Shown here piece by piece: positions 25,437-32,992 of a stretch of 32,992 nt of DNA; positions within the stretch are counted from its first letter, which is position 1, and the number at the start of each line of letters is the position of its first letter. Made by a program: the position numbers and the translations under genes. Source of the DNA: VBDM01 sp035702665. GTDB taxonomy: Bacteria; Pseudomonadota; Gammaproteobacteria; Burkholderiales; SG8-39. The stretch is taken from the NCBI GenBank assembly GCA_035702665.1, contig DASSQD010000038.1, positions 1-32,992 of the forward strand, given 5' to 3'. Under the pieces are notes generated by a model, which saw nothing but the letters and a program-made list of their open reading frames with translations, was not told the DNA's origin and did not search any database.

Positions 25437-27734
25437 ATGACTGCGGTATTCAAGGGCCGGCGTGAGGATCTCCGGCTGGTCACGGGGCGGGGCAAGTACA
25501 CCTCCGACTGGAATCTTCCCGGGCAGCTGTATGCGTGCTTCCTTCGCTCCGACCGGGCGCACGCCGAAATCGTCTCCATCGACACCGCGCAGGCCGCGAA
25601 ATCGCCCGGCGTGGCCGCGATATTCACCGGAGCCGATACCGCAAAGGCCGGATTCAAGTCCACGCCCAACATCGCCCGCTATCCGGGTCGCGGCGGCGTG
25701 GGCATCAAGGTGCCGCATCGCGACGGACTCGCGAACGGGCGCGTGCGCTTCGTCGGCCAGGAGGTGGCGCTGGTCGTCGCGGATTCCGCGCTGGCGGCGC
25801 AGGACGCGTCCGAGCTGATCGAAGTCGAGTACCGCGATCTGCCGGTCGAAGTCGACGCGGAGGCCGCGCTCGCCGCCGGCGCGGCGCAGCTCTATCCGGA
25901 GATCCCCGGCAACCTGTGCTTCGACTACGAGTACGGCGACGAGGCGAAGACCGCTGCGGCTTTCGCGGGCGCCGCGCACGTCACCCGCGTGGTCCTCGAC
26001 AGCCAGCGCATGGTCGGCAACCCGCTGGAGCCCAAGGCCTGCCTCGCGGCTTACGATGCCGGCGCCGACCGGTACGATCTCTACACGAGCTCGCAGGGCC
26101 TGACGCTCATGCGCGGGAGCGCGAGCGGCATCACCGGAATTCCGGCCGAGAAGATCATGGTGCATGCGCAGGACGTCGGCGGGGGATTCGGCATCCGCTC
26201 CGACGCCTACTCGGAGTATTGCGTCGCGATGCTCGCCGCGAAGACGCTGGGGCGTCCGGTGAAATGGACCTCCTCGCGCTCCGAGACCTTCGTTTCCGAC
26301 TACCACGGCCGCGCCGCCAAGCTGGTCGGCGAGCTGGCGCTCGACCGCGACGGGCATTTCCTCGCGATCCGGATCAATTGGTTCGTGAACATGGGCGCCT
26401 ACCTTTCGACGCCGGGCGCGCTCATCAACACGCTGCCCCCGGGCCTGCACGCGGTGAACCTGTATCGGATTCCGGTGATGTACGGCCGGCATCGCCTCGC
26501 GCTGACCAACACCACGCCGACGACCGCGTACCGCGGCGCGGGGCGCCCCAACGTCTGCTACCTCGCCGAGCGCTTGGTCGAGGAGGCGGCGCGCGAGACG
26601 AAGATCGACCGCATCGAGTTGCGCAAGCGCAACCTCATCCCGAAGGACGCCTTCCCCTACCAGACCCCGCATCCGCACTCGGTCTACGACAGCGGCGATC
26701 CTCCGGGACTGCTCGAGGAAGCGCTCATTCAAGGGGAATGGGGGAGCTTCGAATCGCGCCGCGCCGAGGCGAGGAAGCGCGGGAGGCTGCGCGGCATCGG
26801 CTGCGCGGTGTTCGTCGAGCCCGCGGGCGCGGGCGGCGCGCCCAAGGAAGAGGCGATGATCAAGTTCGGCGAGTCGGGCAGCGCGCTGCTCTACTCGATG
26901 GCCGGCCCCTCGGGACAGGGACATGAAACCGTGTACCCGGAGGTGGTGGGCGAGGCGCTCGGCATGGATCCGGAGAGGATCACGCTGCGCGCCAGCGACC
27001 CGGATGGCCCCGCGCTGATCGGAGAGGGGACCATCGGCTCGCGCTCGATGATGGCGCACGGCGGGTCGCTCGTCGTCGCCGCGCGCGAGGTGGTGAAGAA
27101 GGGCACCGAGCTCGCCGCGAAAGACCTCGAAGTGGCGGCGACCGACCTGGAATTCAGGCAGGGACGCTTCCGAGTGAAGGGGACGGACATCTCCATCGGC
27201 ATCGAGGACCTCGCGAAGAAGCACCCGGGCGCGCTCGACTCGAAGGGCGAGATCCCGCTGCCGCGCTCGTTCCCGACCGGCGCGCACGTGGCGGAGGTCG
27301 AGATCGATCCTGAGACCGGCGTGGTCGACATCCTGCGCTACACGGCGGTCGACGACTGCGGCAGGGTGATCAACCACGTGCTCCTCGACGGCCAGCTGCA
27401 CGGCGGCATCGCCCAGGGGATCGGGCAGGCGCTGGGCGAGCATGCCATCTACGACACGTCGAGCGGTCAGCTGCTCACCGGCACGTTCATGGACTACGAA
27501 ATGCCGCGGGCGGACCGGATGCCCGACATCCGGCTGCACGATCGCTCGATCCCGTCGCCCGGCAATCCCCTCGGCGTGAAGGGCGCGGGCGAGGCGGGAA
27601 CCACCGGCGCGGTGCCGGCGGTCGCGAACGCCGTGATCGATGCCCTGCGGCACCTTGGGATCGATCACCTCGATTTTCCGTATACGCCCGACCGCGTCTG
27701 GCGCGCGATCCGGAAGGTTAAGGGGAAGGGCTAG
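25437..27734 (+). CDS. Xanthine dehydrogenase family molybdopterin-binding subunit (orphan large subunit)
   Basis: This 765-residue protein is the molybdenum-cofactor large subunit of the xanthine oxidase/aldehyde oxidase/CO dehydrogenase family. The N-terminus (GRREDLRLVTGRGKYTSDW) and GQEVALVVAD belong to the a/b hammerhead domain. The Moco domain shows QDVGGGFGIRSDAY, AYRGAGRPN (364-372) and the catalytic base E719 in GVKGAGEAGTTGA. The AYRGAGRP loop lacks the VAYRCSFR cysteine of true CoxL, so it hydroxylates something else, such as an aldehyde, N-heterocycle or aromatic acid. Normally FAD and 2Fe-2S subunits are encoded alongside; none is here. They must be elsewhere or shared. The start ATG 25437 is preceded by GGGGG. 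Confidence 0.92.
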   Translation: MTAVFKGRREDLRLVTGRGKYTSDWNLPGQLYACFLRSDRAHAEIVSIDTAQAAKSPGVAAIFTGADTAKAGFKSTPNIARYPGRGGVGIKVPHRDGLANGRVRFVGQEVALVVADSALAAQDASELIEVEYRDLPVEVDAEAALAAGAAQLYPEIPGNLCFDYEYGDEAKTAAAFAGAAHVTRVVLDSQRMVGNPLEPKACLAAYDAGADRYDLYTSSQGLTLMRGSASGITGIPAEKIMVHAQDVGGGFGIRSDAYSEYCVAMLAAKTLGRPVKWTSSRSETFVSDYHGRAAKLVGELALDRDGHFLAIRINWFVNMGAYLSTPGALINTLPPGLHAVNLYRIPVMYGRHRLALTNTTPTTAYRGAGRPNVCYLAERLVEEAARETKIDRIELRKRNLIPKDAFPYQTPHPHSVYDSGDPPGLLEEALIQGEWGSFESRRAEARKRGRLRGIGCAVFVEPAGAGGAPKEEAMIKFGESGSALLYSMAGPSGQGHETVYPEVVGEALGMDPERITLRASDPDGPALIGEGTIGSRSMMAHGGSLVVAAREVVKKGTELAAKDLEVAATDLEFRQGRFRVKGTDISIGIEDLAKKHPGALDSKGEIPLPRSFPTGAHVAEVEIDPETGVVDILRYTAVDDCGRVINHVLLDGQLHGGIAQGIGQALGEHAIYDTSSGQLLTGTFMDYEMPRADRMPDIRLHDRSIPSPGNPLGVKGAGEAGTTGAVPAVANAVIDALRHLGIDHLDFPYTPDRVWRAIRKVKGKG

Positions 27735-27738
27735 CCTC

Positions 27739-29385
27739 TTATTTCGGCGCGTTGGCGCGGCGCGCGCCAGTCTCGAGGATTTCCGTCAGCACCCGCCCTT
27801 CGCTGCCCGACGGCGGCCGCGTCCCGAGTAGGAACGCCAGAGTAGGCGCGAGATCGACCACCTCGGCGTAGCTGCCGTAGGATCCCGGCCTGATCCACGG
27901 CGCGCCGTGGAGCATGAGCGGTACGTTCGTGTCGTAAGCGTAGGGCGATCCGTGCGTCGCGGCGTTGTCGCCGAACATCGCGTAGGGGCGCTGCACGACG
28001 TAGAGGTCGCCGCTCAGCTGCCGGTTCCAGGCGCGCTGGACCAGCGTCCCCAGGCGTCCGGCGACGGCGCCGCGCTCGAGCTGGGTGCGCGTGTAGACTG
28101 CGGCGATCCCGGGATACTCGCCGACGACGCCGGCCGCGGCGGACTCGACCTCCGCGAAGGCGAGCTTTCTTTCCGCGATGAGCTTGCGGTCGAGGATCAC
28201 CGTGGGGTAGGAGTATCGAACGGCATAGGTCCCCGCGCCGAAGCGCGCCGCCAGCTTCTCGTTCAGCTCCGCCAGCAGCTTCTTCGAGTCGATGTGCTGG
28301 CCGGCGAAACCCTTGGACGAGCTGTACTCGGGCGCGTTCAGGAACCCGTGATCCGCGGTGAGCGCGATCAGCACCCGCTCGAGCCCGACGCGCTTGGCGA
28401 GATACCCGAAGAAGGACGCGAGAGCGCGGTCCAGCTGGAGCAGATGATCCTGCGATTCGCGGCTCTCCGGGCCGAAGCCGTGGTTGACGTAGTCGTGGGT
28501 GGAAAGGCTGATCGCGAGGATGTCGGTCGCTCCCGCGGGATTCCTGCCGAGATCCTCGCCCTCTATCGCCGCGCGCGCGAAATCCAGCGTGGCGATGTCG
28601 CCGTAAGGCGTTCTGATGAGCGCGCCGTAGTAGGCGCCGCCGGGAGGAAGGACGAAGGGAAACCGGTTGCCCATTCCGCGGTAGTTGAGGAACCATGGCT
28701 CGCCGTCGGAGATCGAGCGCGCGTAGGCCGATTCGGGCAGCAGGGGCGCCCAGGACTTTCCCAGCCACCGGTCCTGCGGCCGACCGGCGTAGAAAGCCTG
28801 CCACCAGCGCGGGTGCTCCTTCATGTAGTAGGTGCTGCTCGAGAATCTTCCGGTCTTGTCCATGTACATGTAGGCAATACCGGTCTTGCCCGCGAGCAGG
28901 ATCGCGCCGCGGTCCTTGCCCGAGACGGCAATGACTTTCGACTGTCCGCCGTTCGCGTAGCGCAACTCGTCGCCCAGCGTGCTGACGCGCAGGTTTGCCG
29001 GCGAAGTGCCGTCGAGCCTCTTGGTCTCCTCGCCGATATACGAATGCGCCGGATCGCCCGTGCAGTAGGTCTCCTCGAGGGTCCTGGGGTCGATCCACTC
29101 GTTGGCGATGATCCCGCTCTGGTAGGGATACGCGCCGGTGAGCACCGCAGTGTGTCCGGGCGCGGTCAACGTCACCGCATGCGCCTGGTGGGCGTTTCCG
29201 AACCAGGCTCCTTTCTGGAGCAGGAGGTTGATTCCGCCGGGGCCGTACTGGTCGCGGTACTTGAGAACCTGCTCTTGCGGCAGCCCGTCGATCACGATCA
29301 CGACGACCAGCTTGGGTGAGACGCCGGCACACTGCGCGGCGAAGCTGGCGCACCACAGCAGCAGCGCGGCGAGGAGACGGCTCAC
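27739..29385 (-). CDS. PafA-like exported alkaline phosphatase
   Basis: This 548-residue protein has a signal peptide (MSRLLAALLLWCASFAAQCAG) and the alkaline phosphatase superfamily fold. D33 (VIDGLP) binds zinc and T74 (VTLTAPGH) is the predicted nucleophile. N95 (IANEW) and K157/R159 (SGKDRGAI) follow with the same 21- and 62-residue spacings as T79, N100 and K162/R164 of PafA. The remaining metal ligands are in STHDYVNH, TADHGF and THGSPY. The K/R pair favours phosphate monoesters over diesters. It should act in the periplasm. It starts with GTG 29385, 10 bases after the methyltransferase stop, and is the last gene of the operon. The link to ring cleavage is unclear. Confidence 0.9.
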   Translation of the reverse strand: MSRLLAALLLWCASFAAQCAGVSPKLVVVIVIDGLPQEQVLKYRDQYGPGGINLLLQKGAWFGNAHQAHAVTLTAPGHTAVLTGAYPYQSGIIANEWIDPRTLEETYCTGDPAHSYIGEETKRLDGTSPANLRVSTLGDELRYANGGQSKVIAVSGKDRGAILLAGKTGIAYMYMDKTGRFSSSTYYMKEHPRWWQAFYAGRPQDRWLGKSWAPLLPESAYARSISDGEPWFLNYRGMGNRFPFVLPPGGAYYGALIRTPYGDIATLDFARAAIEGEDLGRNPAGATDILAISLSTHDYVNHGFGPESRESQDHLLQLDRALASFFGYLAKRVGLERVLIALTADHGFLNAPEYSSSKGFAGQHIDSKKLLAELNEKLAARFGAGTYAVRYSYPTVILDRKLIAERKLAFAEVESAAAGVVGEYPGIAAVYTRTQLERGAVAGRLGTLVQRAWNRQLSGDLYVVQRPYAMFGDNAATHGSPYAYDTNVPLMLHGAPWIRPGSYGSYAEVVDLAPTLAFLLGTRPPSGSEGRVLTEILETGARRANAPK

Positions 29386-29395
29386 CGGCCCGATC

Positions 29396-30424
29396 CTACG
29401 CGCCTATTTCCCTTCGGACCAGCGCCGCCCCGGCCGCCAGCGCTTTCAGCTTGCCGACCGCCACGTCGCGCGCCAGGGGCACCATGCCGCAGTTGGTGCA
29501 GGGGTAGAGCTTCTGCGCCGGAACGAACTTCATCGCCGCGCGGAGGGTCGCCGCGACCTCTTCGGGAGTCTCGACCGCGTCGCTCGCCACGTCGATCGCG
29601 CCGACCATGACGTCCTTGCCCTTGAGCAGGGCAAGCAGGTCGAGCGGCACGTGCGATCGGGCGCACTCCAGCGAGACCTGGTCGATCTTCGATTCCGCGA
29701 GCAGCGGAAAGATGGATTCGTACTGGCGCCACTCCGACCCCAGGGTCTTCTTCCAGTCGTTGTTCGCCTTGATGCCGTAGCCGTAGCAGATGTGCACCGC
29801 GGTCTTGCACTTGAGGTCCGCCGCGGCCGCCTCGAGCGCCGCCACGCCCCAGTCCCTGACTTCGTCCATGTAGACGTTGAAGGCCGGCTCGTCGAACTGG
29901 ATGACGTCGGCGCCCGCGTGTTCCAGCTCGCGCGCCTCCTGATTGAGGAGAGCGGCGAAATCGCGCGCCAGCTTCTCGCGGCTCTTGTAATAGTCGTCGT
30001 AGAGCGTGTCGACCATGGTCATCGGGCCGGGAAGCGTCGCCTTGATGGGGCGCTTCGTCTGCGAGCGCAGGTAGCGGATGTCCTCGACGTAGACCGGATG
30101 CCTGCGCGCCACCTTGCCGACCACGACGGGGACGTCGGCGTCGTAGCGGTTGCGGATGCGCACGGTGCGCTTGTGCTCGAAGTCGACGCCCTCGAGATTT
30201 TCGATGAACGTGGTGACGAAGTGGCGGCGGGTCTGCTCGCCGTCGGTGACGATGTCGATGCCGGCGGATTCCTGGTCGGCCAGCACCAGGCGCATGGCGT
30301 CGCGCTTGCCTTCGTCGAGCAGGGCGCCCTCGAGCAGCCAGGGCGCCCAGAGCTTCTTCGGCTCCGCGAGCCAGGCCGGCTTGGGCAGGCTGCCGGCGAT
30401 GGTCGTCTGGAGCAGGCGGTTCAA
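29396..30424 (-). CDS. Core-MetE methionine synthase, MesD-like (TTG start)
   Basis: This 342-residue protein consists only of the catalytic half of MetE. The zinc site is H211 and C213 (AVHICYGYG), E253 (SLECARSH) and C312 (TNCGM). The sequence runs TTIAGSLPKPAWLAEPKKLW, SDGEQ-like TDGEQTRRHFVTTF, LPGPMTMVDTLYD and FDEPAFNVYMDEV, very close to what I recall of the MesD family of folate-independent methionine synthases of aerobic bacteria. MesD is usually next to MesX (DUF1852); here LigA and LigB take that place. TTG 30424 overlaps the LigB stop as TTGA and gives the family's normal N-terminus (MNRLLQTTIAGS). The methyl donor is unknown. Confidence 0.91.
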   Translation of the reverse strand: MNRLLQTTIAGSLPKPAWLAEPKKLWAPWLLEGALLDEGKRDAMRLVLADQESAGIDIVTDGEQTRRHFVTTFIENLEGVDFEHKRTVRIRNRYDADVPVVVGKVARRHPVYVEDIRYLRSQTKRPIKATLPGPMTMVDTLYDDYYKSREKLARDFAALLNQEARELEHAGADVIQFDEPAFNVYMDEVRDWGVAALEAAAADLKCKTAVHICYGYGIKANNDWKKTLGSEWRQYESIFPLLAESKIDQVSLECARSHVPLDLLALLKGKDVMVGAIDVASDAVETPEEVAATLRAAMKFVPAQKLYPCTNCGMVPLARDVAVGKLKALAAGAALVRREIGA

Positions 30425-31257
30425 ACGCGCGCGCCCAGGTTCCACGCGGCGTAGCCGCAGCCGACGTAGACCTCGGGGCAGTTGCAGTAGCCGATCAGCT
30501 CGAAGCCGCGCTGGTGGGCGGCGCCGTGCGCGGCGACCCAGTTGCGGATCTCGGCGGCGCCGTTGCCGATCGTGGGCAGGCGCTCGTTGAGGAAGTCGAC
30601 GAGCTTGCGCTCGTCGCCGCTCTCGAAATGCCGGATGCACTCGCGGTCGAAGGGCTCGTCGATCTCGCCCATGGTCGGCTCGCCGATCGAGTGCGACAGA
30701 CCCCCGGTGGCGAGCAGGGCCACGCGGATGTCATCGGGGTAGGTGCGCACCGCCTCGGCGAGCATCGCGCCCCATTGCAGGCAGCGCCGCACGGTCGGAT
30801 ACGGCGGCTCGAGGTCGTTGAAGATGATCGGCACGATCGGCGGCAGGGGGTCGAGCCCCCCGCGCCACAGCGGGATGCAGAAGCCGTGATCGAGCGTCAG
30901 GTGATGCGACATCGAAGGTTCGAAGTCGCGCTCGAGCGCCGTCTCGACGATGTGGTGGGCGAGCTTGGGGTGGCCCTTGATCTTCTTGTACGGGCACTCC
31001 TTCATCCACGGCTCGGCGGGCCCGTCGTGCTCCTCGCCCATGCCGACGCAGATGCTCGGCAGGTTGTTGATGAAGAAATTCACCCAGTGGTCGGGCGCGA
31101 TCTCGATGATCACGTCGGGCCTGGCGGCCTTGATGCGCGCGCCCAGCTCGCTCATGGAGCGCGACAGGCTCTTCTGGTTCTCCGGGCTCACGTCCTTCCA
31201 GCCGCGGATGATCAGCGGCGCGTGGCTGGAAGCGTACACGCCGACGAGCTTAGCCAT
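30421..31257 (-). CDS. LigB-type extradiol dioxygenase catalytic subunit
   Basis: This 278-residue protein has the complete class III extradiol site: H12 (ASSHAPL), H57 (APDHWVNF), H124 (TLDHGF), H189 (GGLSHS) and E236 (AAEIRNW). The length is close to LigB of protocatechuate 4,5-dioxygenase (about 300). It overlaps the upstream LigA-like gene by 8 bases, so a LigAB heterotetramer is expected, which cleaves a catechol-type ring next to the hydroxyls using Fe(II) and O2. The substrate may be protocatechuate or a methoxy derivative. Its stop overlaps the TTG of the MesD-like gene. It shares only the family core with the LigB-type gene at 21996, so the two are not a recent duplication. Confidence 0.93.
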   Translation of the reverse strand: MAKLVGVYASSHAPLIIRGWKDVSPENQKSLSRSMSELGARIKAARPDVIIEIAPDHWVNFFINNLPSICVGMGEEHDGPAEPWMKECPYKKIKGHPKLAHHIVETALERDFEPSMSHHLTLDHGFCIPLWRGGLDPLPPIVPIIFNDLEPPYPTVRRCLQWGAMLAEAVRTYPDDIRVALLATGGLSHSIGEPTMGEIDEPFDRECIRHFESGDERKLVDFLNERLPTIGNGAAEIRNWVAAHGAAHQRGFELIGYCNCPEVYVGCGYAAWNLGARV

Positions 31258-31531
31258 GGCTGGACCTCGCCGCGGTTTCGGCGCCGGCGCGGCGCACCTT
31301 TGCGAGAAATTCCGACTCCGGCATGCCGGCGACGACGAAATAGAAGCGCAGGAGATAGGGATTCACCCGCGAAGCGAGGAACACCACGTCGTCGCGCTCG
31401 ACCGCCTTGCGCACCTCGGGCTTCAGCGGGTACCGATCGAGAATCTTCTTGCGGTCGGTGCGGTATTCCGCCCCCAGGGGGGGCGAGCTCTGAAGATCGA
31501 AGAATAGCTTGCTCAGCCAGTAATCTCGCAT
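31250..31531 (-). CDS. LigA-like small subunit of extradiol dioxygenase
   Basis: This 93-residue helical protein has the LigA pattern: EYRTDRKKILDRYPLKPEVR followed by KAVERDDVVFLASRVNPYLLRFY, comparable to the family's F..D...Y...f.Lt.eq+.Av..rD...l...G.N.yy. In LigAB the small subunit forms a lid over the active site of LigB. It overlaps the LigB gene by 8 bases (ATGGCTAA), matching a fixed subunit ratio. It is shorter than LigA (about 139), missing part of the N-terminus. The Shine-Dalgarno sequence is weak. It begins 5 bases after the pcm-like gene. Confidence 0.85.
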   Translation of the reverse strand: MRDYWLSKLFFDLQSSPPLGAEYRTDRKKILDRYPLKPEVRKAVERDDVVFLASRVNPYLLRFYFVVAGMPESEFLAKVRRAGAETAARSSHG

Positions 31532-31536
31532 GTCGT

Positions 31537-32280
31537 CTATTTTGCCACGTTGCGCTGATCCCGCGTCAGCGGAACGAATCTCACCGGCAGGGTTCGCCGC
31601 GTCGTGGTTCTGCCGTCAGCCTCCTTATGCACCAGCAGCAATTCCTGGCCCACGAAGGGACCGCCCACCGGGATGACCATGCGGCCGCCGGCCTTGAGCT
31701 GATCGATCAGCGGTTGCGGGACCTCGGGTGGCGCCGCCGTGACGATGATGGCGTCGAAAGGAGCCGCCGTGGGCCAACCGCCGTAGCCGTCGCCGATTCG
31801 CGCTTCGACGTTGCGATAGCCCAGCTCGGCGAGGACCTTCGCAGCCTGCTTGCCGAGCGGGTCGACGATTTCGATCGTATAGACCCTGGCGACCATCTCC
31901 GCGAGGATCGCCGCCTGATAGCCCGAGCCCGTTCCGACCTCCAGCACCCTGTCCGAGGGCTTCAGATCGAGCAGATCCGTCATCAGGGCGACGATGTAGG
32001 GCTGCGAGATCGTCTGCCCCTCGCCGATGGGCAGCGGCCGGTTCTCGTACGCGTGGCCTTCTTCCGAGGAAGGGACGAAGCGGTGGCGGGGTACCTTGCG
32101 CATCGCGGCCATGACCGCGTCGCCGAACCTGGGGCGGCCGGTCTCGCCGCCGGTCTCGCGCGCCATCGCCGCGATGTCGTCGACCATTCGCGCGCGCGCC
32201 GCAGCGGCCGGGTCCTCTGCGCCGGAAGAAACGGTAAGCATCATCGCGGCGAGGAAGAGTGCGAGAAGCCGGATCGGCAT
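31537..32280 (-). CDS. pcm: Protein-L-isoaspartate O-methyltransferase, exported form
   Basis: This 247-residue protein is a PCMT: VPRHRFVP, AYENRPLPIGEGQTISQPYIVA and the AdoMet-binding motif VLEVGTGSGYQAA (112-124), then DAIIVTAAPPEVPQPLIDQL. The enzyme methylates isoaspartyl residues for repair. The first 21 residues (MPIRLLALFLAAMMLTVSSG) look like a signal peptide, so the protein may be periplasmic. That is odd because AdoMet is cytosolic; exported Pcm forms do occur in annotated genomes. A later start is possible but would remove the hydrophobic stretch without a clear Shine-Dalgarno sequence. It lies between livF and ligA, 12 and 5 bases from each. Confidence 0.9.
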   Translation of the reverse strand: MPIRLLALFLAAMMLTVSSGAEDPAAAARARMVDDIAAMARETGGETGRPRFGDAVMAAMRKVPRHRFVPSSEEGHAYENRPLPIGEGQTISQPYIVALMTDLLDLKPSDRVLEVGTGSGYQAAILAEMVARVYTIEIVDPLGKQAAKVLAELGYRNVEARIGDGYGGWPTAAPFDAIIVTAAPPEVPQPLIDQLKAGGRMVIPVGGPFVGQELLLVHKEADGRTTTRRTLPVRFVPLTRDQRNVAK

Positions 32281-32292
32281 GGTGCCATCGTT

Positions 32293-32991
32293 TCAGGCCA
32301 CCACCAAGCTCGTCAGCCGCTGCGGGTCGGCGAGGAGGTCGGCGCTCGGACCGCTGTACGCGATGCGCCCGCGATTGAGCACCAGCGTGCCCTGTGTGAC
32401 CTCGAGGGCGAGCTTGGCGTGCTGCTCGACCAGCACCACCGCGAGCGAGTCCTCGCGGATCAGCCGCTGCAGCGCCTGCAGCAGCACCTCGACGATGATC
32501 GGCGCCAGCCCCTCGAGCGGCTCGTCCATGAGGAGGACCGCGGGATTTCCCATCAGCGCGCGGCCGATCGCGAGCATCTGCTGCTCGCCCCCCGAGATCT
32601 GGTTGCCCCAGTGCCTGCGGCGCTCGGCGAGCCTGGGAAACAGATCGTGGACGCGCTCGAGGGTCCAGCGCCCGGGCCGCGCCGCGACCGTGAGGTTCTC
32701 CTCCACCGTGAGCGACGGAAAGATGTCGCGCGTCTGCGGCACGAACCCCACGCCCAGCCGGTTGCGCTCGTAGACGGGGAGCCGCTCGATGCGCCTGCCC
32801 TGATACTCGATCGCGCCGGCGTGAAACGTCGTGTGGCCCATGATGGTCGCGAGGAGCGTCGTCTTGCCGACCCCGTTGCGTCCCAGCACGGAGAGCGAGC
32901 CGCGCTCGGGGAGCGAGAACCCGATGTCCTCGATCACGACGGTCTCGCCGTAGCCCGCGTGGACATCCTTCAGGAGCAGCGCGTCAGCCAT
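32293..32991 (-). CDS. livF: Branched-chain amino acid/aromatic acid ABC transporter ATPase LivF
   Basis: This 232-residue ABC ATPase has Walker A GRNGVGKTT (37-45), the Q-loop VPQTRDIFPSLTVEENL, signature ISGGEQQ (132-138) and Walker B VLLMDEP (152-158). TRDIFPSLTVEENL and EQQMLAIGRAL are typical of LivF rather than LivG. It powers a HAAT-type importer for branched-chain amino acids, amides or aromatic acids. The ATG is at 32991, one base from the window end, so the rest of the operon (livG, livM, livH, receptor) is expected beyond. It is the first gene visible in the operon leading to LigAB, so an aromatic acid ligand is plausible. Confidence 0.92.
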   Translation of the reverse strand: MADALLLKDVHAGYGETVVIEDIGFSLPERGSLSVLGRNGVGKTTLLATIMGHTTFHAGAIEYQGRRIERLPVYERNRLGVGFVPQTRDIFPSLTVEENLTVAARPGRWTLERVHDLFPRLAERRRHWGNQISGGEQQMLAIGRALMGNPAVLLMDEPLEGLAPIIVEVLLQALQRLIREDSLAVVLVEQHAKLALEVTQGTLVLNRGRIAYSGPSADLLADPQRLTSLVVA

Positions 32992-32992
32992 G

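Noticed and set aside
25332..27668. 778-codon antisense frame over the molybdenum hydroxylase gene
   Set aside because: No recognisable domain, and the opposite strand holds a full conserved enzyme with catalytic residues.
27753..27769. Hairpin TGGCGCG-GCG-CGCGCCA as a terminator of the phosphatase gene
   Set aside because: The stem is only 7 base pairs of GC-rich sequence inside the coding region, with no T-tract. It is expected by chance at this base composition.

Overview
The window is about 33 kb of very GC-rich, gene-dense DNA. It looks like a chromosome piece from a betaproteobacterium, probably Burkholderiales or an uncultured relative. The main reason is six genes for Bug/TctC-type periplasmic solute-binding proteins, a family greatly expanded in that group. 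A LivF ATPase, LigAB-type ring-cleavage dioxygenases and a SoxCD-like pair fit the same picture. No RNA genes, CRISPR array, transposase or phage genes were seen. No stretch over 300 bases lacks a gene; the longest gaps are 165 and 134 bases.

Layout. 1-3059 (+): two tandem paralogous quinoprotein-like beta-propeller proteins, the first cut by the window edge. 3056-4836 (-): a Met/Gln-rich exported protein followed by a Bug protein. 4913-9273 (+): a CMD-family protein, an M20 peptidase, two Bug proteins and a PhnZ-like HD protein. 9274-11045 (-): a nitroreductase followed by a Bug protein. 11105-13726 (+): an exported M1 aminopeptidase. 13734-14396 (-): a secreted lipoprotein. 14531-16474 (+): an ABC exporter half-transporter. 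16481-18507 (-): a small coiled-coil lipoprotein, a SoxC-like molybdoenzyme and its cytochrome c. 18539-20553 (-): a Bug protein and an isocitrate/tartrate-type dehydrogenase. 20625-24137 (+): RidA, a Bug protein, a LigB-type dioxygenase and a MetE/YxjG-like methyltransferase. 24303-27734 (+): a GAF-GGDEF diguanylate cyclase and an orphan molybdenum hydroxylase large subunit. 27739-32991 (-): LivF, an exported Pcm, LigA, LigB, a MesD-like core-MetE and a PafA-like phosphatase, in transcription order.

How the genes work together. Much of the window looks like uptake and breakdown of organic, probably aromatic, acids. Five of the six Bug proteins overlap an enzyme gene or an exported-protein gene by 4 bases; the sixth follows another Bug gene directly. 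No TctA/TctB membrane subunits are present, so these receptors must use a membrane partner encoded elsewhere or act in sensing.

The most interesting pattern is that a LigB-type extradiol dioxygenase is followed at once by a cobalamin-independent methionine-synthase-like gene in two unrelated operons. Both methyltransferase genes appear to start with TTG and are tightly coupled to the dioxygenase. This suggests a functional link between ring cleavage and methyl-group handling, for example breakdown of methoxylated aromatics or oxygen-dependent methionine synthesis. That link is inferred, not shown.
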